Positions 9,762 through 19,465 are shown, counted from the stretch's first letter. The stretch is DNA of 64,000 nt from Pseudomonas gessardii (GCF_001983165.1 NZ_MNPU01000012.1:1-64000), one strand, 5' to 3'. The notes: a model not told the origin generated them from the sequence alone. Numbers and translations are program-made.

Positions 9762-10463
9762 TCAGGTGTCGGCGGCTATGTGCGTCGCATCCGGGCACGT
9801 GTGCAAGCCGTTATCCAGCCCTTGCTTGTCATTGCGGCTGAGCAGGCTGGCCTTGCCGTTCTGCCAGGTGAGGGTCAGCACGTACAGGCTGTCGAAGTCG
9901 CCGCCGGACCAGTCGTCGGTGATGGTGTACTTCTCACCGACTGCTTCGCTGGCCACCTTGTTGATCAACTCCGGCAGATAGCCGTGGGACCACGCGGTGT
10001 AGATGGTGGCGTTGTGGTACTTGTCATGCATCAACTCATCCGCCAGGTCGCTGGTGTCGTTGGCGGAGAACTCGATGTTCACCGGCAGCCCGAGTTTGAT
10101 CGCGCTGGGGCTGATGGTCATCAACGGGCGAATGTAGCTGTAGGAATTGTCGAACTCGCCTTCTTCGACATTGCGTGTCGGGTTGGCCGCGAACACAAAA
10201 TCGGCGGCACCGAATTTTTCCGGCAGGACCGTGGCCAGGTTCATCGCGCGGTTGAGGCCCTGGCAATTGAGTTGGCCCAGGCCGCCAGCGGGCTTTTCGC
10301 CATGGCGTAAAAAGACCAGGGTTTGCACGCCGTTCTTGGGTTCGGCACTGCTTTCGCGGGCTTCAAAGGCCAGCATCAAGGCACCGCCTACGAAGGCTGT
10401 CGGTAACATCAAGTAAGCATATTGTTTAAAACGTTTGCCAAGGCCCGGAGGCTTGATTTTCAT
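9762..10463 (-). CDS. Membrane-anchored histidine phosphatase family protein
   Basis: A 233-residue protein with one N-terminal hydrophobic segment (about 15-33) that is either an anchor or an uncleaved signal. The following domain carries the histidine-phosphatase motif FLRHGEKP (catalytic His in RHG) near residue 52 and a later TAWSHGYLPEL with a second His. The remainder is shorter and less conserved than classic phosphoglycerate mutases. It probably acts outside the cytoplasm on an unknown phosphate ester. Its Shine-Dalgarno is poor. The permease gene lies downstream on the same strand with a 52-base gap. Confidence 0.72.
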   Translation of the reverse strand: MKIKPPGLGKRFKQYAYLMLPTAFVGGALMLAFEARESSAEPKNGVQTLVFLRHGEKPAGGLGQLNCQGLNRAMNLATVLPEKFGAADFVFAANPTRNVEEGEFDNSYSYIRPLMTISPSAIKLGLPVNIEFSANDTSDLADELMHDKYHNATIYTAWSHGYLPELINKVASEAVGEKYTITDDWSGGDFDSLYVLTLTWQNGKASLLSRNDKQGLDNGLHTCPDATHIAADT

Positions 10464-10714
10464 TTGGGGGTCGGTCTTCTGTGCATCGGATCAAGACCGC
10501 AAGGCCCAGCCACAGCGACGCTCCGAGCATCGTGCGATTTTCCATGAGTATGACGGTATGCTTCCATTCACCCGTTCAAGCGCCTCTAAGAGTGCACCAG
10601 GACATTTTGGTTCGCTGGCGGCCAGAGATTAACCGGCGGATGTTGCGGATTAAAGTCTGATGCAGGCCGGCAACCAGGCGACTATCATGGGGTTTTTCGC
10701 CTTGGGGCCTCTCG

Positions 10715-11413
10715 ATGACTTCGCTCTCTGCTTTCCCGATCACTGCCAAATGGCCAGCCCAGCATCCCGAGCGCCTGCAGTTGTACTCGCTGGCGACCCC
10801 CAATGGCGTCAAGGTGTCGATCATGCTCGAAGAAGTGGGCCTGGCGTATGAGGCGCACAAGGTCAGCTTCGACACCCAGGACCAGCTCTCGCCCGAGTTC
10901 CTGTCCCTGAACCCCAACAACAAGATCCCGGCGATCATCGACCCCAACGGCCCGGGCGGTGAACCGCTGGCGTTGTTCGAGTCGGGGGCGATCCTGATCT
11001 ACCTGGCGGAAAAAACCGCGCAACTGCTGCCCCAGGCCCCCGCCGCGCGCTACGAAACCCTGCAATGGCTGATGTTCCAGATGGGCGGGATCGGGCCGAT
11101 GTTCGGCCAGGTCGGTTTCTTCAATAAATTCGCCGGCAAAGCCTACGAAGACAAACGCCCCCGCGACCGCTATGCCGCTGAAGCCCGACGCCTGCTGGCG
11201 GTGCTGGAAACGCGCCTGCTGGGCCGCAGCTGGATCATGGGCGATGAGTACAGCATCGCCGATATCGCCACCTTTCCCTGGATCCGCAACCTGATTGGTT
11301 TCTATGAGTCGGGCGAGCTGGTGGGCATCAGCGACTTCCCCAATGTGCTGCGCGCGCTGGATGGTTTTGTCGCCCGGCCGGCGGTGATCCGTGGTCTAAA
11401 TATTTTGAATTAA
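10715..11413 (+). CDS. Glutathione S-transferase family protein
   Basis: A 232-residue protein with an N-terminal thioredoxin-like domain (LQLYSLATPNGVKVSIMLEE, then NPNNKIPAIIDPNGPGGEP with the cis-proline, then ALFESGAILIYLAEK, the glutathione-binding ES motif) and a helical C-terminal domain containing YSIADIATFPWI. TPNGVKVS with an Asn near the sulfur site resembles the nu-class YfcG/YghU enzymes, which have disulfide reductase and peroxidase activity with glutathione. It is a single gene, divergent from the phosphatase gene, with an AT-rich stretch after it. Confidence 0.9.
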   Translation: MTSLSAFPITAKWPAQHPERLQLYSLATPNGVKVSIMLEEVGLAYEAHKVSFDTQDQLSPEFLSLNPNNKIPAIIDPNGPGGEPLALFESGAILIYLAEKTAQLLPQAPAARYETLQWLMFQMGGIGPMFGQVGFFNKFAGKAYEDKRPRDRYAAEARRLLAVLETRLLGRSWIMGDEYSIADIATFPWIRNLIGFYESGELVGISDFPNVLRALDGFVARPAVIRGLNILN

Positions 11414-11548
11414 CCTCAACGTTGACCGACTTGTCGTGGGGGGAACGCTTTAGCGGGGGGCGTCACATATACAGGTGTACAGCTTCTTTCAGGTCCGTTT
11501 TTATATAGGGTCGGAGGCTGTGCTTAATTATATTATCGGGGGTTTTGG

Positions 11549-11767
11549 ATGAGCGATTTTACCTCTCTACTAGGTGTAATGAATCCTGCGGCAGGTATTT
11601 TAGGCTCTATTGCCCAGGAAGAGATCAATAATAAAACTGAAGGTCGTGTAGGCGTAGTTGGCAGTGGAGCCGGAGGTGGGCCCGTAAGTGCGTCATCTCA
11701 AGGTGCCCCCTCAGAGAGTGCAGAGGCCAACCGTGCAGCGAGGCTAATGATAAAGTTCCATCCGTAG
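11549..11767 (+). CDS. Small orphan protein, unknown function
   Basis: A 72-residue open frame in a low-GC stretch, preceded by GGGGG about 7 bases from the ATG. The product has a mildly hydrophobic N-terminal half (SLLGVMNPAAGILGSIA) and a Gly/Ser-rich middle (VGSGAGGGPVSASSQGAPS). No family was recognised. The frame, start and ribosome site make it plausible, but its base composition differs from its neighbours and it could be a recently acquired or poorly conserved gene. Confidence 0.45.
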   Translation: MSDFTSLLGVMNPAAGILGSIAQEEINNKTEGRVGVVGSGAGGGPVSASSQGAPSESAEANRAARLMIKFHP

Positions 11768-12096
11768 GAGTGCTCAGGGATTAATTGTCGGGTGAGTTGT
11801 TTGTTGTCCTTGGCGTTAATTCTGTTGAAGTGCCCTCATGTTTTTGCATGGGGGTATTAAAACAGTCTTGTTGTGTTAGAAGTGTTTTTTGAAGCAGATA
11901 TCCATGTGTTGATGATGGTTGCATTCTTGTGTTTCTTTCGACGGTGTCTGCCAACGCAATTGTTGCGGAAATGGCAAAACACCGTTATGGCCGCCGTATT
12001 TGTGCTCCCGGTCAATCCAGGCATAAGCTTTGGCCCTTAAGCTAGCGGCCTTGCCACATGCTTTGGCCTTTTTTGTAGGAAATTGTAGGAAAACCC
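11768..12096. other. AT-rich intergenic stretch upstream of hemB
   Basis: No gene is visible in these 329 bases. The first 170 bases are clearly AT-rich compared with the flanks. CCCTCATG and CATGGGGG (about 11830-11852) can pair across a T-rich loop, with one wobble pair, and may end transcription of the small gene before it. The last part contains two nearby copies of GTAGGAAA just before the hemB start. Confidence 0.5.
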
Positions 12097-13071
12097 ATGT
12101 CCAGTCAGTTCCCCGAAACCCGTTCCCGCCGCCTACGCCGTTCCCCCGAGCTGCGCAGCCTGTTCCAGGAGACCGAATTCACCCTCAATGACCTGGTGTT
12201 GCCGATTTTCGTCGAGGAAGAAATCGACGATTTCGTGCCGATTACCAGCATGCCCGGCGTGATGCGCATCCCCGAATCGAAACTGGCCAGTGAAATCGAG
12301 CGCTTTGCCCGCGCCGGGATCAAGTCGGTCATGACATTCGGCGTGTCCCATCACCTGGATGCCAGCGGCAGCGACACCTGGAACGAGCGCGGGCTGGTGT
12401 CGCGCATGTCGGCGATCTGCAAGGACGCGGTGCCGGAAATGATCGTGATGTCCGACACTTGCTTTTGCGAATACACCGACCATGGCCATTGCGGCGTGAT
12501 GCACGGCAATGAAGTGGATAACGACCGCACCCTGGCCAACCTGGGCAAGCAGGCGGTGGCGGCAGCCCGTGCCGGTGCCGATGTGATCGCGCCGTCGGCC
12601 GCGATGGACGGCCAGGTCCAGGCCATTCGCCGGGCCCTGGATGCGGCCGGGTTCAGCCATATCCCGATCATGGCGTACTCCACCAAATTCGCCTCGGCCC
12701 TGTATGGCCCGTTCCGCGAGGCAGGCGGCAGTGCACTGAAGGGCGACCGCAAAAGCTACCAGATGAACCCGATGAACCGCCGCGAAGCCGTGCGCGAATC
12801 CCTGCTGGACGAGCAGGAAGGTGCCGACTCGCTGATGGTCAAGCCGGCCGGTGCCTACCTGGATATCATCCGCGACATCCGCGAAGCCTCGCGCTTGCCG
12901 GTGGCGGCGTACCAGGTCAGTGGCGAATACGCGATGATCAAGTTCGGCGCCCAGGCCGGGGCCATCGACGAAGCGCGGGTGGTGCGCGAGACCCTGGGGT
13001 CGATCAAGCGTGCCGGTGCGGACCTGATCTTTACCTACTTTGCGATGGACCTGGCGCTCGCCGGTATCTGA
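12097..13071 (+). CDS. hemB: Delta-aminolevulinic acid dehydratase, zinc-type
   Basis: A 324-residue enzyme that joins two 5-aminolevulinates into porphobilinogen for heme and cobalamin. The catalytic Schiff-base lysines are Lys197 (AYSTKFAS) and Lys249 ([11 protein letters not shown]). The segment [13 protein letters not shown] supplies Cys122, Cys124 and Cys132, the three-cysteine zinc site of the E. coli-type enzyme. The P. aeruginosa HemB I recall is instead a magnesium-dependent form without these cysteines, so this may be a second hemB paralog. It stands alone after an AT-rich region, away from any other heme gene. Confidence 0.95.
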   Translation: MSSQFPETRSRRLRRSPELRSLFQETEFTLNDLVLPIFVEEEIDDFVPITSMPGVMRIPESKLASEIERFARAGIKSVMTFGVSHHLDASGSDTWNERGLVSRMSAICKDAVPEMIVMSDTCFCEYTDHGHCGVMHGNEVDNDRTLANLGKQAVAAARAGADVIAPSAAMDGQVQAIRRALDAAGFSHIPIMAYSTKFASALYGPFREAGGSALKGDRKSYQMNPMNRREAVRESLLDEQEGADSLMVKPAGAYLDIIRDIREASRLPVAAYQVSGEYAMIKFGAQAGAIDEARVVRETLGSIKRAGADLIFTYFAMDLALAGI

Positions 13072-13086
13072 TCCCGGTGCATGTAC

Positions 13087-13139
13087 TGTGGGCGCCGGCT
13101 TGAGGACGCCATCGCGGGCCAGCCCGCTCCTACAGGGGG
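13087..13139. repeat. Single degenerate REP element
   Basis: One REP core (CATCGCGGGCCAGCCCGCTC followed by CTACAGGGGG) lies 16 bases after hemB, with GCGCCGGCTTGAGGACGCC as a weak partner. It can form an imperfect hairpin and may serve as the hemB 3' end. Confidence 0.6.
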
Positions 13140-13196
13140 TGGGTGTGGGTTTGTGAGATAGTGGGCGCTTTCAGCGACTCACAGGACACTCCCCGC

Positions 13197-14282
13197 ATGC
13201 TTTCATCCCGGCTGACTCTCTGCCTGGCCGCCTTACTGGTGCTGGCCGGCTGTTCGACACAACGCGGCCAGCAGCTTCCAGAGCGCAGTGAAACCGAGGT
13301 CAAGGCGCAGATCGTGCGGTTGCTGCCGGCCAAGGTGGCCGATCGCGCCGGCTGGGCCCAGGACATCTACACTGCCTTCGACAGCCAGAAAATCTACCCC
13401 AGCACCGAGAATATCTGCGCGGTCCTGGCGGTGACCGAGCAAGAGTCCACCTACCAGGTCGACCCGCCGGTGCCGAACATGGGCAAGATCGCCCAGGATG
13501 AAATCCTCAAACGTGCAGCCAAGGTGCATGTGCCGGCCGTGCTGGTGCGCACCGCGCTGCAACTGCGTTCGCCCACGGGTAAGTCCTACGCCGAGCGTCT
13601 GAGTGCTGCGCGTACCGAGAAGGACCTGAGTGGGATCTTTGATGACTTTATCGGCAGCGTGCCATTGGGCCGTACCTTGTTCGGCAGTTTCAACCCGGTG
13701 CATACCGCAGGCCCGATGCAGGTGAGCATTGCCTTCGCCGAGCAGCAGGCCCGGGATTATCCCTACACCGTAGACGGAAGCATTCGCCGCGAAGTGTTTA
13801 CCCGGCGTGGCGGCATGTACTTCGGCATCGCCCATTTGCTGGGTTATCCGGTGAGCTACGCGCAGCCGCTGTATCGCTTTGCGGACTTTAACGCCGGCTG
13901 GTACGCCAGCCGCAATGCTGCGTTCCAGGCTGCGGTCAGCCGCGCTTCCGGGACCCGCCTGGCGCTAGATGGCGATTTGATCCGCTACGGCTCGATCATG
14001 CCCGGCACCACGGAGCTGGCGGTGCGTTCCCTGGGCAAGAAGCTGGACATGCGCAACCCGAGCATTCGCAGCCAGTTGGAGCAGGGTGACCGTCTGGACT
14101 TTGAACAGACCACCCTGTACCAGCGGGTGTTTGCCCTGGCCGAGAAAGCCGAAGGCAAGCCGCTGCCACGGGCGATCCTGCCGGGGATTGTGCTCAAGAG
14201 CCCGAAGATCACCCGCAACCTCACCACCGCCTGGTTCGCCAAGCGCGTGGATGAGCGTTACCAGCGTTGCATGCAGCGCTGA
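13197..14282 (+). CDS. DUF1615 family lipoprotein
   Basis: A 361-residue outer-layer lipoprotein. The signal peptide (SRLTLCLAALLVLAGC) ends in the lipobox LAGC, with Cys at about 18. The mature domain contains ICAVLAVTEQESTYQVDPPVPNMG (about 80-100), in which the EQES stretch resembles the catalytic Glu-Ser of lysozyme-like transglycosylases, and GGMYFGIAHLLGYPVSY further on. DUF1615 proteins are unstudied; a muralytic role is inference. The start at 13197 begins the signal peptide. It converges with the disrupted DUF4349 gene, with only two bases between them. Confidence 0.82.
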   Translation: MLSSRLTLCLAALLVLAGCSTQRGQQLPERSETEVKAQIVRLLPAKVADRAGWAQDIYTAFDSQKIYPSTENICAVLAVTEQESTYQVDPPVPNMGKIAQDEILKRAAKVHVPAVLVRTALQLRSPTGKSYAERLSAARTEKDLSGIFDDFIGSVPLGRTLFGSFNPVHTAGPMQVSIAFAEQQARDYPYTVDGSIRREVFTRRGGMYFGIAHLLGYPVSYAQPLYRFADFNAGWYASRNAAFQAAVSRASGTRLALDGDLIRYGSIMPGTTELAVRSLGKKLDMRNPSIRSQLEQGDRLDFEQTTLYQRVFALAEKAEGKPLPRAILPGIVLKSPKITRNLTTAWFAKRVDERYQRCMQR

Positions 14283-14284
14283 GG

Positions 14285-15063
14285 TCAAGGGCGGCGCTTG
14301 ACCAGCTTGCGCCACAACCAGACCCACAGCCACAACACCGGGAACGCGAGGATCACAAACGGCAGCACATAGCTGGAACGTTCCAGGGCATCGGCGGTGC
14401 CGTCGACCAGGTTGTCGCCCAGGTTGCCGAACATCCGGGCAAAGCGTGATTGCTGATGCTCACCATCGGAGGGGCGGAAATTCAGGGTCACACGGTTGGT
14501 GTCCAGGCGCCGCTGCTGGCCGGCGGCGATCTGCGCCAGCTCCTGCAGCTCGTTTTCGATGGCGGCCTGTTCTTTGGTGAGGGTGATCAGGTCGCCCACG
14601 GTGATGTCCTTGCGTGCGGCCAGTTCATCCAGGCGTTTTTGCTGGGTCTGCAAGCGCTCCTGGCGGCGACGCACATCGGCCACCGCGTCGGCCAGATCTT
14701 CGGCGCTGGTGATGCGTTGCCCCAGTTGCCCGCCCTCGGCCGCCATCTTCACCAGCGGTTCGACACCGCTGGGGCAATGCGCAGCACGATCATGCCGCCG
14801 TCGCTGTTCTCTTCGATCCGCAGGATATTGCAGGCGCCAAACTGCGCCGACTCACAGGCCTGGCGGGTAGCCTGCATGCGCGGGGCCAGCAGGGCCAGCG
14901 GCATCGCCAGGCTCAACTCGTGTTCATAGGCCAACTGCGCGCCGGCCCGGCCCTGTTCGCCATTGATCAGCGTGGCTTCGGAATATTCCTTGGGCGAACA
15001 GCCGCCAAGCAGCAGGGCGGTCAATAACATCAATGCAGTCGATCTGCCTTCCAGGTGGCGCAT
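14285..15063 (-). pseudogene. DUF4349 lipoprotein gene with a frameshift
   Basis: Two overlapping frames on the minus strand encode the two halves of one DUF4349 protein. The first (15063-14749) has a lipoprotein signal (LLTALLLGGC) and the N-terminal beta part; it runs off after RIAPAVSNRW. The second (14752-14285) holds the coiled coil (SAEDLADAVADVRRRQERL to AAIENELQELAQIA) and a C-terminal membrane helix. Adding one base to the G4 run at 14771-14774 joins them as RIAPSGVEPLVKM, giving about 259 residues. Either the gene is broken in this strain or the base call is wrong. A genuine two-gene arrangement with a GTGA overlap is less likely, since the lipid anchor and membrane helix normally sit in one chain. 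Confidence 0.8.
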
Positions 15064-15232
15064 GGCGGTTCCTTCAAGTGTGCGGGATACAGTGCGCGGC
15101 GATTAAAGCGAATTTGCCCGGCGAACGCAAAGCAGGTGTGGGCTTATCGACACTGATTTACCCGGTTGATCATGCTGGCTGCCATGAGCGACACGGGTTA
15201 AACCTCATGCCCGGCCACAAGGACGATCTACC

Positions 15233-15643
15233 ATGGCGGATATCCCTGAAGGTTTTATTCCCTTACCCCGTAGCAGCCCGCTCCTGGATTTGCTGGGCCC
15301 GGTGTATTGCCGTGGCGAAGGCCTGCGGTTGCAACTGGGCCTGCGCGCCGACAACCGCCACGCCAACGGGCGCGGCACGGTGCATGGCGGCGTGCTGGCG
15401 ACCCTGGCGGATGTCGGCATGGGCTATGCCATGGCGTTTTCCAGTGACCCGCCGTTGCCGTTGATTACCGCGAGCATGACCCTCGATTATTTGGGGGCGG
15501 TGCAGGTGGGGGAGTGGATCGAGGTGCAGTTGGAGCACCACAAGCGCGGGCGGCAGATGGCGTTTGCCACGGTCAGTCTGCAGGTGGGGGAAAAGGTGGT
15601 GGTGCGGGCCAATGCGGTGTTTGCCGTGCCGCAATCTACTTAG
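15233..15643 (+). CDS. PaaI-family hotdog thioesterase
   Basis: A 136-residue hotdog-fold protein. NGRGTVHGGVLATLADVGMG (about 43-63) is the PaaI-type HGG active-site helix, with the helix carrying the catalytic acid, and LITASMTLDYLGAVQVGEWI follows as the conserved strand. It hydrolyses an acyl-CoA thioester, with the substrate unknown. The gene stands between the DUF4349 lipoprotein and the acetoacetate operon on the opposite strand to both, and ends just before a REPIN pair. Confidence 0.88.
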   Translation: MADIPEGFIPLPRSSPLLDLLGPVYCRGEGLRLQLGLRADNRHANGRGTVHGGVLATLADVGMGYAMAFSSDPPLPLITASMTLDYLGAVQVGEWIEVQLEHHKRGRQMAFATVSLQVGEKVVVRANAVFAVPQST

Positions 15644-15658
15644 CGATAGAGATCTGAT

Positions 15659-15749
15659 GTAGGAGCTGGCTTGCCTGCGATAGCGGTGTAACCGTCAATG
15701 CTGCCGGTGACTGCCCCACCGCTATCGCAGGCAAGCCAGCTCCCACATT
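15659..15749. repeat. REPIN pair
   Basis: GTAGGAGCTGGCTTGCCTGC and GCAGGCAAGCCAGCTCCCAC face each other, each followed inward by GATAGCGGTG or its complement, with a spacer of roughly 30 bases. It lies between two convergent genes and ahead of an intrinsic terminator. Confidence 0.85.
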
Positions 15750-15775
15750 GGACGGTGTTCGCCAATCAAAATAGG

Positions 15776-15813
15776 CAAAAAAGGCCCGGCTTTTCGTGGA
15801 GCCGGGCCTTTTC
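15776..15813. terminator. Bidirectional intrinsic terminator
   Basis: AAGGCCCGGCT pairs with AGCCGGGCCTT over an 8-base loop, with A-rich sequence on the left and T residues on the right, so it can work on both strands. It ends the acetoacetate operon (minus) and the thioesterase gene (plus). Confidence 0.88.
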
Positions 15814-15829
15814 CGTGTTGCTCGTTGAA

Positions 15830-17011
15830 TCAGTCGCGCTCAAGGGCCAGTGCCACGCCCTGGCCGCCGCCGATGCACAAGGTCGCCAGGCCTTTCTTGG
15901 CATCGCGCTTGAGCATTTCATGCAGCAGGGTCACCAGCACACGGCAGCCTGAGGCGCCAATCGGGTGGCCGATGGCAATCGCGCCGCCATTGACGTTGAC
16001 TTTGGCCGCGTCCCACTCCAGTTCCTTGCCCACTGCCAGCGCCTGTGCGGCGAAGGCTTCGTTGGCTTCGATCAGGTCCAGGTCGGCCAACTGCCAGCCG
16101 GCCTTGTCCAGGCAGCGACGGGTCGCGGACACCGGGCCAATGCCCATGATCGCCGGATCGACACCTGCGTTGGCATAGCTGGCAATCCGCGCCAGCACTG
16201 GCAGGCCGAGGGCCTTGGCTTTATCGGCACTCATCAGCAACACCGCGGCGGCGCCGTCGTTGAGGCTCGACGCGTTGCCGGCGGTGACGCTGCCGTCTTT
16301 CTTGAAAGCCGGCTTGAGCTTGCCCAGGGACTCGGCGGTGGTGCCGGCGCGGGGTTGTTCGTCCACGCTAAAGGCAATCGGGTCGCCCTTGCGCTGAGGG
16401 ATCAGGATCGGTGTGATTTCATCGGCAAAACGCCCGGCTTCAATGGCGGCGGCCGCTTTTTGCTGGGAGGCAGCGGCGAAGGCGTCCTGGGCTTCACGGC
16501 TGATGCCGTACTTGTCCACCAGGTTCTCGGCGGTGATGCCCATGTGGTAGTCGTTGAACGCATCCCATAGGCCGTCGCTGATCATGCTGTCGACCATCTT
16601 CGCGTGCCCCATGCGCAGGCCGGTGCGGGCGGCGGGCAGCACGTAGGGGGCCAGGCTCATGTTTTCCATGCCGCCGGCGATGATCACCTCGGCGTCACCG
16701 CAACGGATGGCTTGTGCACCCAGGTGCAGGGCCTTGAGGCCCGAGCCGCAGACTTTGTTCAAGGTCAGGCTGGGCACTGCGTGGGGCAGGCCGGCGAGGA
16801 TCGACGCCTGGCGCGCCGGGTTCTGGCCGGAGCCTGCGGTCAGCACCTGGCCAAGGATCACTTCGTCTACTTGTGCAGGGTCCAGGCCGGTTTGCTCCAG
16901 CAGGCGGCGGATCACGGCGGCGCCCAGTTCCGGTGCCGGAATGCCGGCCAGGGCCCCTTGAAAGCTGCCCACGGCGGTGCGGGTGGCAGCAACAATCACG
17001 ACGTCTTGCAT
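15830..17011 (-). CDS. atoB: Acetyl-CoA C-acetyltransferase (thiolase)
   Basis: A 393-residue biosynthetic-type thiolase that splits acetoacetyl-CoA into two acetyl-CoA, or runs in reverse. The nucleophile Cys lies in [17 protein letters not shown] (about 89), the second base in [17 protein letters not shown] (His about 349), and the third in [13 protein letters not shown] (Cys about 379). The start at 17011 has GAGGACAG upstream. It lies 11 bases after the CoA-transferase B gene, so the three genes form one operon that uses acetoacetate as a carbon source. Confidence 0.93.
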   Translation of the reverse strand: MQDVVIVAATRTAVGSFQGALAGIPAPELGAAVIRRLLEQTGLDPAQVDEVILGQVLTAGSGQNPARQASILAGLPHAVPSLTLNKVCGSGLKALHLGAQAIRCGDAEVIIAGGMENMSLAPYVLPAARTGLRMGHAKMVDSMISDGLWDAFNDYHMGITAENLVDKYGISREAQDAFAAASQQKAAAAIEAGRFADEITPILIPQRKGDPIAFSVDEQPRAGTTAESLGKLKPAFKKDGSVTAGNASSLNDGAAAVLLMSADKAKALGLPVLARIASYANAGVDPAIMGIGPVSATRRCLDKAGWQLADLDLIEANEAFAAQALAVGKELEWDAAKVNVNGGAIAIGHPIGASGCRVLVTLLHEMLKRDAKKGLATLCIGGGQGVALALERD

Positions 17012-17022
17012 GGAATCTGTCC

Positions 17023-17682
17023 TCACTGGAAGTGCATTTCTGGAACGTGGTCCGGGACGATCAGTTTACCGGCGGTCTTGCTCACAATCTCTTCAACACT
17101 GACGCCAGGTGCGCGTTCCTTGAGGACAAAAGCGCCATTTTCGATTTCCAGGTAGGCCAAATCCGTCAGCACGCGCTTGATGCAGTTGGCGCCGGTCAGC
17201 GGCAGGCTGCACTGGCTGAGCAACTTGGACTCACCGTCCTTGGAGGCGTGGGTCATGATCACGATGATGTTTTCTGCGCCGGCTACCAGGTCCATGGCGC
17301 CGCCCATGCCCTTGACCAGCTTGCCGGGGATCATCCACGAAGCGATGTTGCCGTGTACGTCCACTTCAAAGGCGCCGAGCACCGTGAGGTCAACGTGGCC
17401 GCCGCGAATCATCGCAAAGGACTCGGCCGAGGAGAAAATCGAGGCGCCGATGCGTGCGGTGACGGTCTGCTTGCCGGCGTTGATCATGTCGGCATCGATG
17501 GTGTCTTCGGTAGGAAACGGTCCCATGCCCAACAGGCCGTTTTCCGATTGCAGCATCACTTCCATGCCTTCGGGAATGTAGTTGGCCACCAGGGTCGGGA
17601 TGCCGATGCCGAGGTTGACGTAGAAGCCGTCCTGCATTTCGCGGGCGACGCGTTGAGCCATTTGTTCGCGGGTAAGAGCCAT
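17023..17682 (-). CDS. scoB: 3-oxoacid CoA-transferase subunit B
   Basis: A 219-residue beta subunit of a succinyl-CoA:3-ketoacid or acetoacetate CoA-transferase. It moves CoA onto acetoacetate, making acetoacetyl-CoA for the thiolase. [17 protein letters not shown] near the N-terminus and [13 protein letters not shown] (with the catalytic Glu that forms the acyl-glutamyl intermediate, about 50) identify the subunit. The start at 17682 gives the family length; a longer in-frame extension into the upstream gene is rejected. The gap to subunit A is 34 bases. Confidence 0.93.
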   Translation of the reverse strand: MALTREQMAQRVAREMQDGFYVNLGIGIPTLVANYIPEGMEVMLQSENGLLGMGPFPTEDTIDADMINAGKQTVTARIGASIFSSAESFAMIRGGHVDLTVLGAFEVDVHGNIASWMIPGKLVKGMGGAMDLVAGAENIIVIMTHASKDGESKLLSQCSLPLTGANCIKRVLTDLAYLEIENGAFVLKERAPGVSVEEIVSKTAGKLIVPDHVPEMHFQ

Positions 17683-17716
17683 TTTAGGTGTCCTTATTGT
17701 TCGGGCTGGAGGCAGA

Positions 17717-18415
17717 TTATTTACGGACAGTGCGCTGTTCGATGCGCTTCTCGAAGGTGCCGCAGATAATCCGGTCGACGTAGATGCCAGGGGTGTGGAT
17801 CTGCGCCGGGTCCAGCTCGCCCGGTTCGACGATTTCCTCGACTTCGACCACGGTGATCTTGCCGGCGGTGGCGGCCAGCGGGTTGAAGTTCTGGGCGGTG
17901 TGGCGGTAGATGACGTTGCCGAAATGGTCGGCTTTCCAGCCTTTGACGATGGCAAAGTCGCCAGTGATGGATTCTTCCATCAGGTATGGGCGGCCGTTGA
18001 ATTCGCGGGTTTCCTTGCCTTCGGCGACGGGCGTGCCAACACCGGTGGCGGTAAAGAACGCTGGAATGCCGGCGCCGCCTGCGCGCATTTTCTCCGCGAG
18101 GGTGCCCTGGGGCGTGAGCACCACTTCGATTTCACCGCTGAGCAGTTGTTTCTCGAACAGGGCGTTTTCACCGACATAGGAGGCGATGACCTTGCTGATC
18201 TGTTTTTCTTCGAGCAACACACCCAGGCCAAAGCCATCGACGCCGCAGTTGTTGGAGACGACCGTGAGGTCGCGGGTGCCTTTGCGCTTGATTTCGGCGA
18301 TGAGGTTTTCCGGGATGCCGCACAGGCCAAAGCCACCGGAGAGTACGGTCATGCCGTCTTCCAGGCCTGCCAGCGCTTCTTCATAGGACGCCACGCGTTT
18401 ATCGAAACCTGCCAT
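17717..18415 (-). CDS. scoA: 3-oxoacid CoA-transferase subunit A
   Basis: A 232-residue alpha subunit, first gene of the operon. [22 protein letters not shown] (about 17-38) is the conserved CoA-binding loop and [19 protein letters not shown] lies in the middle. The start at 18415 follows GAGGTG. Subunit B lies downstream, and the two fold together into one active site. It is divergent from a LysR-type gene, which is the obvious regulator. Confidence 0.93.
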   Translation of the reverse strand: MAGFDKRVASYEEALAGLEDGMTVLSGGFGLCGIPENLIAEIKRKGTRDLTVVSNNCGVDGFGLGVLLEEKQISKVIASYVGENALFEKQLLSGEIEVVLTPQGTLAEKMRAGGAGIPAFFTATGVGTPVAEGKETREFNGRPYLMEESITGDFAIVKGWKADHFGNVIYRHTAQNFNPLAATAGKITVVEVEEIVEPGELDPAQIHTPGIYVDRIICGTFEKRIEQRTVRK

Positions 18416-18470
18416 ATGCACCTCTTTTATTGTTTGTGGTCCAGCCAGTAAACCGAGTGTTGCGCTGACG

Positions 18471-18509
18471 GATTGATTTGTTAAGTTGTTTTTTAAGGTT
18501 GATTGATTT
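18471..18509. promoter_or_regulatory. Direct repeats in the scoA/LysR intergenic region
   Basis: GATTGATTT occurs at 18471-18479 and again at 18501-18509, exactly 30 bases apart (about three helical turns), in an AT-rich block between the divergent scoA and LysR genes. This is a plausible binding site for the LysR protein; no binding data exist here. Confidence 0.35.
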
Positions 18510-18547
18510 AAAAAACAGCACAATCGCCAAGCCGTTGGAGCAGCGTC

Positions 18548-19450
18548 ATGACAGTTAAACAGATGCGGGCCTTTCTTGCCGTGGCCCAGACCTTAAGTTT
18601 TGCCGCCGCCTGTGAGCGCCTGCATTTGTCCCAGTCGGCCCTGAGCCTGACCATCAAGGGCCTGGAGGAAGGCCTGGGCGGGCGGCTGTTCAGTCGTAAT
18701 ACGCGCAACGTCGCGCTGACCCCGGAAGGTGAATCCCTGTTGCCCCTGGCCCGTCGGTTGATTGCCGACTGGGACAATGCCGAGGATGAATTGCGTCAGC
18801 GTTTTACCCTGCAACGCGGGCGCGTGACGGTGGCGGCGATGCCGTCGTTTGCCGGCAACCTGCTGCCGCCGATCCTGAAGATCTTTCGTGCGCGGTTTCC
18901 CCAGGTCAACGTCACGGTGCATGACTTGATCAACGAGCAGGTTCTGGAAATGGTCCGCGATCGCCAGGTCGAACTGGGTGTGGCGTTTGAGCCCTCACCG
19001 GGGTCGTCGCTGGCCTTTACCCCGCTGTACCTGGACCGCTTTGTCGCGGTCGTGCCCGGTGACTCGCCGTTGGCGCACATGAGCGAGATCGACTGGAAAA
19101 CCCTGCTGGCACAACCCTTCATTACCTTGCAGCGACCTTCGACGGTAAGGGTGATGTTGGAAGAGCACCTGGGTGCCTTGCAGATGAAGCTGCCGGTGGC
19201 ATTGGAAAGCCATCAATTGGCGACGGTGGGCAAGATGGTTGCCAGCGGCCTGGGTGTCAGCGCCGTGCCAGCCTTATGTGCACAGCAAATGGAGGAGGCG
19301 GGGGCTCATTGCCTCACCTTGAACGGTCCGGTGATCGAGCGGCCGATTGGGGTGCTGACCAAGCCAGGATATGAGCTGTCGGCGGCGGCGCAGGCACTGT
19401 TTGATATCTTCAGGGGCGAAGCGCAGAAGGGGCGATTCCCGGGGATTTAA
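18548..19450 (+). CDS. LysR-type regulator of the acetoacetate operon
   Basis: A 300-residue LysR protein. The N-terminal helix-turn-helix is [40 protein letters not shown] (about 1-40), followed by [20 protein letters not shown]. The rest is the periplasmic-binding-protein-like effector domain. Its position, divergent from scoA-scoB-atoB with shared promoter DNA, suggests it controls that operon, perhaps in response to acetoacetate or a related metabolite. GGAG precedes the start by seven bases. Confidence 0.9.
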   Translation: MTVKQMRAFLAVAQTLSFAAACERLHLSQSALSLTIKGLEEGLGGRLFSRNTRNVALTPEGESLLPLARRLIADWDNAEDELRQRFTLQRGRVTVAAMPSFAGNLLPPILKIFRARFPQVNVTVHDLINEQVLEMVRDRQVELGVAFEPSPGSSLAFTPLYLDRFVAVVPGDSPLAHMSEIDWKTLLAQPFITLQRPSTVRVMLEEHLGALQMKLPVALESHQLATVGKMVASGLGVSAVPALCAQQMEEAGAHCLTLNGPVIERPIGVLTKPGYELSAAAQALFDIFRGEAQKGRFPGI

Positions 19451-19465
19451 GTCAACACAAACAAA

